From Trichopria drosophilae (taxonomy: Eukaryota; Arthropoda; Insecta; Hymenoptera; Diapriidae): DNA of 64,000 nt. Shown in pieces: positions 39,101-51,100 of the stretch (the stretch's first letter is position 1; each line of letters begins with the position of its first letter). The stretch lies in contig CM059586.1 in NCBI GenBank assembly GCA_030407085.1, positions 105,165,501 to 105,229,500 of the forward strand, read 5' to 3'. Made by a program: the position numbers and the translations under genes. Below the pieces are notes generated by a model. The model saw only the letters and a program-made list of their open reading frames with translations, did not search any database and was not told the origin of the DNA.

Positions 39101-42100
39101 TCACGATCACGATCACGATCGCGTCCTCGGTCACGATCACGATCACGGCCTCGGTCTCTATCTCTCTCCCGTTCGCGGTCCCTATCTCGATCTCGCTCAC
39201 GTTCCCGGTCTCGGTCACGATCACGATCGCGGTCTCGATCTCGCTCCCGATCACGTTCTCGTTCACGGTCACGGTCGCGATCACGGTCACGGTCACGATC
39301 ACGATCACCTGAACCATCAATACCTGGCTTGGTTCTATCCATCATGCGCGGTGGACTGCCTAAAATCGATTTTCCAAATGTTCTGTCATCAACATCCATC
39401 GGTGTCTCTTTCTGTAATCGCCCACCACCAATTGCGGTGATTGGTTCATCAGAAGACTTGTCTAAAATCTTGTCTTCAACAGGCTTATCGAACTCTGGTA
39501 CATTAGGTTTCATTTTGGAAGTTGAGCCTAACGGCATAATCGTCACAGGCGCAAGTGTAGTAGATCCAGGTACTGGCGGTCTTTCAAATCTAAATGATAG
39601 AAGTGATGGTATCGCCGGTTTTGCCGTATCACTAGGTTTCTGATCACCGCCAAATGGAGGTCTCGTCTTGAAATCATCTGTGTTAGAATTTCTTGGTTCA
39701 AAAGGCGGATTTTGAGAACCAAACGGACCTCCGACATTAAAATTTTGTGGCGCAAAAGGTGCGTTAGGACCACGTGGTCCAAATGGCATCCCCATCCCTC
39801 GCGGACCAAAGGTATTGCCGTCCATATTTAAATCTTTAGGCCCAAAGGGACCACCTGGTCCACTACCTGGTCCGCGATTACTGGCGTCCATCTTATCTCT
39901 GTTCGTATCCCACGGTCCAGAGAGTCCAGCGCCTGGCCCGCTTTGACCGCGTTTACTGGAATCCAATTTATCTCTACCTGCATCCCATGGTCCAGGAGGT
40001 CCACTGCCAGGTCCACCAGGACCACGAGCGTTCATGTCCATCTTATCTCTGTTGTTATCCCAAGGTCCCGAAGGTCCACTACCTGGACCACTCGGCCCGC
40101 GTTTGCCTAAATCCATTTTATCTTTAGTTGAATCCCAAGGGCCAGATGGTCCACTACCGAACCCACTTGGACCGCGAATGTTCGAATCCATCTTTTCCCT
40201 ATTTGCGTCCCACGATCCAGGTGGTCCACCACCTGGTCCGCTCTGGCCGCGCATATTCGAATCCATATTGTCTCGATTTGGTTCCCAAGGTCCCTGTTGT
40301 CCCGCGGATCTACCAGGTCCTCTTGATCCTCCTAAACCTGGCCCACCAGGCCCGCTGAATAAACTGCTTGGACCCCGGCTACTCGAGTCCATATTATTAT
40401 CCCTTTTACTAGGATCCCATGGTCCATCAAATTTATTTTGTCCAAATGAACCGCCTGGTCCACCAGGGCCCCTTAAATTGGAATCTTTGAAATCTCTGTT
40501 CATATCTCGTGGCCCATCGAAATTCTTCTCTCCAATACGACCAGGACCACGAGGGCCCATATCTGAAAAGTCCCTACCTTGATCAAGATTCTTTGGTCCA
40601 AAAGGACCACCCGATTCGCATGATCCTCCAAACCCTCCAGGTCCGCTCGACCCACCAAACCCTCCAGGTCCGCTCGACCCACCAAATCCTCCAGATCCGC
40701 TCGACCCACCGAATCCTCCAGGTCCGCTCGGTGCACCAAATCCGCCAGGTCCTCTGGAAATATTATCTTGAAAATCTCTGTTAAACATATCTCTCGGTCC
40801 TTCCATATGCTTTTGTCCGAATGGTCCTATAGGGCCGCCTGGTCCACCAGGTCCACTTGGCCCACTAAATTTCCCAGGGCCCCGCGGGCCTATATCTGAT
40901 AAGTCTCTTTTCATATCTCGTTGCCCCTCAAAGTTCTTCGATCCATACGGACCACTAAATCCCCCAGATTCCCTGGGGCCACCACCACAGCCACCTGGTC
41001 CACGTGGTCCCATATCCTGAAAATCTCTATTTCCATCTCGCGGGCCATCAAAATTCGTTTGGCCGAAAGGACCGAAGTTACCTCGAGGACCTGAATTAGA
41101 AAAATCTCTATTATTTCCGTCTCTCCCGCCTTCAACATTCTTTGGACCAAACGGACCTCCAGGACCTCTTGGTCCATCGAATGATTTCGGCCCCATGGAA
41201 TCAACCGGTCCACGAAGGTCGATATCTTGAAAGTCTCCTTTCTTTTCATCTCTTCCATCAAAATTTTTCGGTCCGAAAGGTGCACCTGGACCAGCAGATG
41301 CACGAAGATCTTCATCCTTTCCACCAAACGGTGGTAATCTCCCAACGTCGGGTCCACGAGGACCAAAAGGCATCGGACCTTGCGAACCAAACGGCATATT
41401 TCTTTCCTGACCCATTGCATTTAAGTTTCTTTGCTCGAATTTATTTGTCGATGCTGCTCCCGATCGTGCATCTTCAGGTTTATTAAGAGTTGGCTTGTCA
41501 TCAGCAGGCGTAGTGACAGGATCAAGATTTGGAAGATCTGGAGGTGGCTCCATATCCAAGTCTTCAGGTTTTGGGTCACTCTCTCCCATGAACGGTAGTG
41601 ATTCAGATTTCGCTGATTCAACCGAATCTTCATTCTCCTTATTTTTGTCATCGGTTATTTCTTTTTTATCAGTCTTTGATGTATTTTTATCAGTATCCAG
41701 AGCTTCGCCTGTTAAAGAAATTTTGTCTTCGGGTTCTTGTCCAGCAACAAGTTTAGAAATAGATTTTGAACTATCAGATTTTTTTTCTGATATATTATCA
41801 TCAGTTACTGCTGCAAATGCAGCTGCCCATGGCGGTTCATTTAATATATTCAGATCTTCTTCTTTTGTAGACTTATCTACTTCCGTCGTGTCAGTAACAG
41901 ATTTGTCCTTTTCTAACTGTGGGTCAGATGCCTCCAACACCTTTAGAGAATCTTTGGATACAACTGGTTCTTTATCACTTTTCCGCTGTTCTTCAAGATT
42001 TTTCTCACTTATTTTCTGATTATCATCTGATTTAGTATCTTTCTGTACAGTTATCATTTTAATATCAGAGCCTGATTTTGTAATGCTCGCATCATTTGCC

Positions 42101-45100
42101 AACGCTTCAGTCTTGTGATCTTTGACATTAGTGGACATCGATTTCGCGTTTTCACTAGGAGGCATTAAAGGTGGAATCCCCGATAATGCTCCTGTCGGCA
42201 ACGGTAGCAGCGGTTTGGATCCTCTAAAACCTGTACCATCGTCATCTGACATGCCTTTGTTATCGATATTTGAATCCATTGGACCAAAGTTATTAGGTGT
42301 TCCTCGAGGACCAAAGTTTTTCGCTCCGCGAACACTTTGGTCGAACGGGGCTTTAATTTCTTGCTCCATAAGAGGTCGTGGTCCTTGTTGAAGAAGAGGT
42401 CGTGGACCTTGATCAAGTAAGGGTCGCGGACCTTGATCCGTAGGATTCTTTGGTCCAACCGATGGTCCGACAGTCGGCGCGAAACCAAGTAGCGGACGCG
42501 GACCTGATCCTAGAAGACCGGGTCGTGTACCTTGTGTTTGTCCTCGCGAGCCGAAATCTCCAGTATTTCCTTGACCAGGACCAGATAGCCCTCGTTGTCC
42601 AAATTCACCAGGACCTCCTTGTCCTGGTCCTTGAGAGCCTCGAGGTCCGAAATCACTAGGGCCTCCGGGCCCATGCCCTTGAGGCCCTCGAGGTCCAAAG
42701 TCGCCAGGACCACCTGGACAGTGTCCTTGTGGTCCGCGTTGTCCGAAATCGCCAGGTCCACCCTGTCCTGGCCCTTGAGGACCGCGTGATCCAAAATCGC
42801 CAGGTCCACCTTGTCCCGATCCTTGAGGACCGCGTGGTCCAAAGTCACCAGGTCCACCCTGTCCTGAACCTTGAGCCCCTCGTGGTCCAAAATCGCCAGG
42901 ACCAGCAGGTCCTTGTGTTTGGGGTCCACGAGGTCCAAAGTCACCAGGACGTCCTTGTCCGTGGCTATGAGGACCTCGTTGTCCAAACTCGCCAGGTCCA
43001 CCCGGCCCTGAACCTGGAGGACCGCGTGGTCCAAAATCGCCAGGTCCACCTTGTCCCGATCCTTGAGGACCGCGTGGTCCAAAGTCCCCAGGTCCACCCT
43101 GCCCTGAACCTTGAGCCCCTCGTGGTCCAAAATCGCCAGGACCACCCGGACCCGAAGCCGGAGGTCCTTGAGACCCTCGCGGTCCAAAATCACCAGGTCC
43201 ACCCGGTCCTGAGGCCGGAGGTCCTTGAGTCCCTCGCGGTCCAAAGTCACCAGAACCACCTGGTCCAGATCCTTGAGGTCCTCGAGACCCAAAATCACCA
43301 CCTGGACCATGAGGTCCCCGAGAACCAAAATCATTAGGTCCGCCCGATCCAGGTCTTTGAGGACCTCGATTGCCGAAATCACCAGGTCCAGCTCCTGGAC
43401 CATGAGGTCCACGAGACCCGAAATCGCCGGGGCCACTGCCAGTGCCAGTTCCAGGGCCACGAGAACCAAAATCACCTGGACCAAATGGACCTCTAGAGCC
43501 AAAATCGCCAGGTCCACTTGGCGGACCAAAGTTTGGTGGTGCTTTGAATGGAAAATCGCCGCCTGGAGGAGGTTCTTTAAAGTCAGGAGGTTTGTTTCCG
43601 AATCCTTTTTCTTTAAATGAATCGGGGCCTGCTGTATTAGGCTTGTTAAATGCCATATCTCCAGATATTTTCTTAAAGCTATCGCCAAGAGAGCCAAAAC
43701 TAGTGTTTTGTTCTGCGTTGAAACTGCTGGTTGGTTTGAATGCGTCAAAAGATGCTTTTCTTTTTTCCATTAATTTCTTAAAATCAGAAGACATTTCTTC
43801 TGGCTTATTGAATTGGTTTCCTCGCCCCCCTGATCGTGAATTACCGCTAAAATCATTGTTGTTACGACCACTAAATGCGGTATTATTACCTTTACCACTG
43901 TTGTTTCCAGATCCTCCAAAGCGATCATTGTTAGAATTAAAACCAAAGCGATTATTTCCAAATCTATCGCCTTCCTGATCATTGTTATCAGATCCGAACG
44001 GATCTTCTTGATCTTCGTAATAGTCTTCATTTTCATCATAATTTTCTTGATCATTATTTCTGAATTTGTCTTTATTCCCACCTTTGAAATTATCGTCAAA
44101 TGGCGCGTTGTCGGGTTGTAACTTGTCATTTGGTTTGTTGAACCTATTTGCTTGATTTCCGAAAGAATCAGGAGCTTGATTCCCAAATCGATTATTATTA
44201 TTAGGCCCACCCATCGGTCCACCCATCGGTCCACCCATCGGCCCACCCATAGGTCCACCCATCGGTCCACCCATCGGTCCACCCATCGGCCCAAATCGAT
44301 TACTTTGTTGGTTTGGACCCCCTGGTCCGAAACGATCATTGTTTTGGTTTCCACCAGGTCCGAACCTTTCATTATGCTGAGGGCCGCCCGGTCCAAACCG
44401 ATCATTATTCTGATTACCTCCAGGACCAAATCTGTCATTATTTTGATTACCTCCAGGTCCAAAACGATCATTATTCTGATTTCCACCTGGACCGAAGCGC
44501 TCATTGTTCTGATTTCCACCGGGACCGAAACGTTCATTATTCTGATTCCCTCCAGGACCGAAGCGATCATTATTCTGATTCCCACCAGGACCAAACCGAT
44601 CATTATTTTGATTACCACCTGGCCCAAAGCGATCATTATTCTGGTTTCCTCCTGGTCCAAAGCGCTCATTGTTCTGATTTCCACCGGGACCGAAACGCTC
44701 AGTGTTCTGATTGCCACCTGGTCCAAAGCGATCATTATTCTGACTTCCACCTGGACCGAAGCGCTCATTGTTCTGATTTCCACCGGGACCGAAACGTTCA
44801 TTATTCTGATTCCCGCCAGGACCGAAGCGCTCATTATTCTGATTACCACCTGGTCCAAAGCGATCATTATTCTGGTTTCCTCCTGGACCGAAGCGTTCAT
44901 TGTTCTGATTTCCACCGGGACCGAAACGATCAGTGTTCTGATTACCACCTGGTCCAAAGCGATCATTATTCTGATTTCCACCTGGACCGAAGCGCTCATT
45001 ACTCTGATTTCCTCCGGGACCGAAACGTTCATTATTCTGATTCCCGCCAGGACCAAAGCGCTCACTGTTCTGATTTCCTCCAGGTCCAAAGCGCTCGTTA

Positions 45101-48100
45101 TTCTGATTGCCTCCAGGTCCGAAACGTTCACCGTCATTCCCACCAGGTCCAAAGCGTTCGGCATCTTTAACATTAGGTGCCTTATTTTCTGGAACGTTTC
45201 CTTCCGGAACAAATCGATCATTATTTTTGTTTTCTCGAAAACCTTCTTTTTCTGCGGGTCCAGAATTTTCCTTGTTTTGGATAACCGCCGGCCCACAACT
45301 TTCGTTATTCTGTAAAGGTGGCGGTCCAGAAAATTGGTTGTTACTATTTTTCGGTGGTATATTTGGAAACTGATTATTGTTCTGGTTAGGAGGTGGTCCC
45401 GAAAATTGATTATTGTTTTGAGCAGGCGCTGGAAATTGGTTATTACCTTTATTGGGAGGTGGACCTGCAAACTGATTATTTTGGTTGGATTGCGGTCCAG
45501 AAAACTGATTGCTAGGGCCTTGTTGCGACGGGGACCCAGAGAACTGATTATTGACTGGCGGGCCGGATTGATTTGGAAACTGATTATTATTTTGTGCTAC
45601 AGGCGGACCCGTATATGGAGAATTGTTTTGAGTTGGCGGTGGTCCAACAAACTGGTTATTACCTTGAATCGGTGGTGGACCTGGAAACTGATTGTTATTG
45701 CTGTTATTATTATTGTTTTGACTCTGGTTTGGGCCTGTAAATCCAGCAGGTGGAGGAGCGATGTAATTCCCTTGATTTACTGGAGGAGGACCTACAAATT
45801 GAGTATTTGCGGGTGGTGGTCTTGAAAATGAACCCGAATTCATCTTATTCTGATTGTTATTAACAGCTGGAGGTGGAGCACCGAAACCGGGCGGAGGCTG
45901 TGAAAAATTAGGCAAATTCGGTATGTTTGGTGGAGGTTGGGAGAAGTTTGGCGCCCCCATAGTATTATTTGGCACATTTACGGGTTGTGCAACATTGACA
46001 GGTTGGACGACATTCACTGATTGTGCAACATTCACTGGTTGGGCAACATTCACTGGTGGTGGTCGTGATATTTGCATTGGCATTTGATTATAATTTTGCA
46101 TATTCATTCCAGGGTTATATGAATTCCATTGAGTAGCCGCCCATGTTTGATTCATGTCGGGCATGGGCATGGGAAATGGTTGCTGCATAGGCGGTACAGG
46201 CCCTCCCATCATAGATTGCATTGGTTGAATTGGCATTGTAGGAACTCCTGCTGCAGCAGGCGGCATAGTTGCAGCAACTACTGGAGGCTGATTAGTATCC
46301 TGCTTAGCAGTCAAACCAAGTGATTTTCCAATGCCTAGTAAGTTATTTATCAGCCCTTGATTTTCAGTATTGGATAAAATATTCATAATCTTATCCCCTC
46401 CCGGTACTTCTTTGCTTTCAGCCTCTTTGGCTGCAGCAGCTTGTTTTTGTTGTTCTCTCTTTTTACGCATTTGTTCGCGACGCTCGATCAGTTTTTCTCG
46501 CCACGACGTCCATTTAGCTTCATATTGTTTATATTGAGTCTAAAACAAGGAACATAAAAACCATTAATTTAACGAAACATGTAAATGTACAAAAACAAAC
46601 TAATATTCATTGAAATAATATACAAATGTAGCGAACAATAGACTTACCTTATCGGGATGATTTGCATTTTGAAGTTTCCATTTATTGAACTGCTCTTCCC
46701 ATTGTTTAAATTGAGCATCGAAGGTTTTTTCTGCTTCGCTGAGTTCTTCAGTTTCGGCTTTAAACTTTTTTGCACTATCTGCGTCCGTAATCAAACCACC
46801 GGGACGTTTACCACCAGCATAGTTCTCACCTGTGCGTGAACCATCCGGTGGTAATGGTGGTTGATTAGACGGTAAGGGTGGATTTTTTGCTGGAAATAAG
46901 GGCTGATTCTGACTGAAAGGTTGCGCGGTGGAATATTGGTATGCATTTGAACTATCAGGTGGTAAAGGGGGTTTGTCATCTTTTGGTGGGGGCGGAGGTG
47001 GTTGTGAAATCGGTAAAGGCGGAGCTTGCCCAGTTATGGCATACTGTTTCATCGTTTCTTGATACTGAAACATAATCAAGTAACGATTTTTCGTAAAGAT
47101 TTTAACATTTCTGACTAAACCACCCATCAGATTTTCGTCACATTAGATCAGGGACAGAAGCCGAATTTATATTACAGGTTCAATTGGCTGATATTTATAA
47201 TTTTTGTAAAAAACTATATACCAGATGGATGCAAAAGAATGGTAATGGTTGGTGAAGATAAACTTAATTTACCTTGAAAGTAAGGTTCTCAGACGATTAT
47301 AACATTTATAATTTACAATAAATCATTCAATTCGTACATAAAAGTTTGTTTAATTTGCTAATTTTTTTGCCCTGGAGAGTTTCATTGTAAACCAAACATT
47401 TAATGTAAGCAAATTATCCAATAATTGTATATGTCATAAATCCCATATTTAATCTCCAAAATGGGACTTCTTTTTAGTGTAATTTTGTTTTTAGTCTGCT
47501 GATCACGTCAGCATTTATAAGTTAAACATAGATTCCCATATGTTCCATTTTCTCACATCCAACTTTTATAAGTTGTTATGGATTGTGAAAGAAAACTCCA
47601 TGCACACACAAAAGTATGTTACGAGAAAAGAGGATCTGACAATACAATGAAACACTTTGCTTAATGCAAGACAATAAAAAAATGTATACATATTCAAATT
47701 AAAAAAAAAATAGACATTATTGCATTCTTTTAAAAACAAAGATAAATAATTTTAGGACACTTTCTAGTCAAAGTTAAATAAAAATATAAGATAAAAAAAA
47801 ATTTAATTTCAGAATATTATCAATAATCGCTGCTTCTGTCCCATGCCCCGTTGGATGGAAAATCAGTCTAGATGAAAAATAACTTTTTCTGATATTTTTT
47901 TTGTGCATTACCTTTTCCCCATACTGAGCTTGCCATTGTTGATATTGTTGTTGCCACTGTTGCCATTGTGCCCAGTTTTGTTGCTGTGCAGAAGCCCATT
48001 GCTCTGGAGTGTACCCGCTTGGAGCCTAATTATAATTATGTGTCAATTTCGCGAAGATCAAGAAAATTTTAATGAAAATGAGACTAAATCCGATAAAATT

Positions 48101-51100
48101 TAAGAAAATCTAGCTTTGATAAGGTAATCATATTTTATTTATTTATAGAATAAAAAATCTCTGAATCTTTTAACAAACCAATACAAAATTGGGTTTTCAT
48201 CACTAATTGACAGCGTATATTTATGGAGAGGAATTATTTTAGCTGAAGGTATTTCAATTGAGAAGAAGTGATAAAATGGAAAAAAATTACGATAAATAAA
48301 TCTAAACTATTTAACAGTTAAATATTTCGATTTCTTATGAATATATAGTAAGGTTTGTTAACATGATTAAATATAAAATTAATGTACATATATATATGAT
48401 TATAAATTAACAGTAGTTTTACTAGTATTAAGTAAAGTAGCAAGTAAGTAAGTCCTTTGTAAACAATTATGTAAGTCACACCCTTTGGGTTTTTTTAAAA
48501 ATAAATCTAAATCTAAATGTAGGCAATGTATTGACAAACTTTAAATCATCAGAAGTCAATCAACTAATTCATTTCAATAGAAATATGTCTTAGCATTTAA
48601 TATTCTATAATAAATATCTACAAATTACACACACTATATAATACGAGTGATACATTAATGAATTTTATATTTTATAAGGTTGAACTAATATTTTTGGAGA
48701 TAGGTTAATTAGTTAATAATACAAAGTAAATATTCTCAACTAAATTTCCCTTAAATTGTGTCTGCAAAGGGGAAATATTAATAAATTACAATATATACTA
48801 TATTTTAAAAATAATGATCACATTAATAGACAAAACATGCTGAAAGTTCCAGAGATTTTTTTGCGTTTACTCATGGGTCTGGTTGAAACCCATATGGTAA
48901 AAATTAAAAATATTTTCTTTTACTTTAAATATGACATATATATTTCATTATTAAATACATTTTAAACCATGGTATATTATTATACACATAGTAACTACAT
49001 TGGGTGATGAACTCTTGTGCTGTACAGTTTATTTATCAAAACTATAGAAAATGTACTCGTGTCAATGACTAAAATATACACCAAATTATACCTTATATCT
49101 TGAAAAAACTTGCTAATGACGTTAAGAAAAGTAACACTATTCCAGTTACATTCTCAGGAAATTAGAAACACGATATTCCAAATTCCATTGATAAATTAAG
49201 AGGATGAACAAATTCATATTGTTGAAATATCATTCCAAATTTTCATATTTAATATTCCACAGGTAACAAACATTGTGATAGAATACAACCTCAAAGCTAA
49301 TATCAATTTGTACGTTATTGTCATAATAACTATGAATATGAAGGTAATGTACAATATATGATACAAAATACAATATCATACCAGGTGCTTATAATTGGAA
49401 GAAATTATTGCGTGTTAAAGCAACTATTGACTTCCATAACACTGTTACATTAACGAATTAGGCAAATATTTGGAGATGACAGAAGCAATTATTGCAACAT
49501 AAACATGTACATGATGGAGGAGCTACATATTTAATACTAGTATCCTATCTGATAATATTTGTAATTTGTATAAAATATTATTTATATATTAAAACCTATA
49601 GGGCCTAAAAAAATGACCAACATAAAGTCACTACATGTCTTCTATATAACCCGATGTCAACGTTGTTGCCACATATTCCACATTACGAATCCGAGGTTAG
49701 TTTTTCGAAATTCAAGATGGCGGATCCAATATGGCGGACAAAAATTTAAAATATAATTCGATTGGGACAAAAATTGCTACTCGGGGGTTTTCAAGGTAGC
49801 TGATTACGAATCCGAGGTTCGTTTTTCTAAATTCAAGATGGCGGACAAAAACTTAAAATATAATTCGTAATTATCGACTTTGAAAATCCCCAAATACGCA
49901 TTTTCACCACAATTCGGGCTTTTTTACATGTTTCTGACCGCCATATTGAATCCGCCATTTTTAATTTTGTAAATCTGACACAGGATTCATAATCAACGAC
50001 CCCAAAAACTTAAATACCTCGAACTTCAAGTCATTATCTTTCAAAATAGCGTCAAAAATGAATTCTTTCCAGAAAAACATGATTTTTTTGTGTTTGTTTA
50101 TTTATATAAAGTAAACAATAAACAATTATGTATTTTTAGTCATGTGGATATGTTCTTTAAGTACTAAGGAAACAGAAAATAGCAAAAGAACCGATCGGAA
50201 TACGTTAACTTGAACGTAAAGAGTTCTGTTATGAACATCCTTTCATTATGTACGGAGAGCTAGAAACCTTAGTTAACTACTATTGAAGAAACGAAATTGA
50301 TTTTTATCAACTAGAAAATTTTGGTTAAACATTTAGTAGTCGTCATTTTTGGCACACAACATTTTTGGGTTCGGTTGTGAACACCACTGAAAAATCTACT
50401 AAAAATAGGAAAAAATGAAGTAAAACGTTCCCACATATGTACAGAAATAAGATTTTATTGATTTCAAAAACTTTTAAGGACAAAACAACAACAGAAGATA
50501 GCACTATCGATACCTATTATTCTTCACCCTCTTCATAATGTTTACATTCAACTGAAACTGTTGAAAACATAAACCACACGAAGAAGAACTTCATGGTGGC
50601 CGCTTTTTTCCAAGAAAAAAATTCCCTGACTTTTCCCTGACCAATTTACAAATTTTCCCTGACTTATATTTTAATGATTGCTATTAATAAATGAATAGTA
50701 ATGCTTTCAAAAATAAAAGAGGGAACGGTATTTGACATGCTTCTCAATGAACAACGAATAAACTATATTTAAAAATATATTTTGTAATTTTAGTTTACAA
50801 ATGTTAGATCTTTGGTAACAATCTTTGGATTTCTTAAGCTTAATATAAAATATAAAACAATATAACATTTTTATAAAATGTTCGAAACTTCCAATGTCTC
50901 AACTGATGCAAGCAATAAGCCGCTGAATTTCACGATATCTCAGGTATAAACAATTAGAGGTGACCGTGTGACTGCGAATCCGCGAGACAAACGAATGACT
51001 CTTGCGCATGTCGATACAGGTACAGACAAGAAACAACGCTCGAAAAATGAATGTCAACAAAAGACTATCACTAATTCAATGTAATTAAAATAGAATTTAT

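Noticed and set aside
39068..39310. CRISPR-like short spaced repeats
   Set aside because: The repeats are contiguous codon repeats without spacers, in a eukaryotic coding exon.
38999..39643. Plus-strand ORF with an SR-protein-like Arg-Ser tract
   Set aside because: The Arg-Ser repeat is only the reverse complement of the RD/RE-coding tract of YLPM1.
42510..43748. Minus-strand ORF of 412 codons overlapping the YLPM1 exon
   Set aside because: It is a frame shadow. The 48-bp repeat period is a multiple of three, so other frames stay open; its Leu/Asp/Val-rich repeat has no independent support.
44152..45315. Plus-strand ORF of 387 codons with Ile/Thr repeats
   Set aside because: It mirrors the coding array on the opposite strand and ends with it. 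No start context or homology supports a gene.
43770..45470. Minus-strand ORF of 566 codons in another frame of the RFGPGG array
   Set aside because: A by-product of the 33-bp repeat; the true frame continues through both flanks into recognisable YLPM1 sequence, this one does not.
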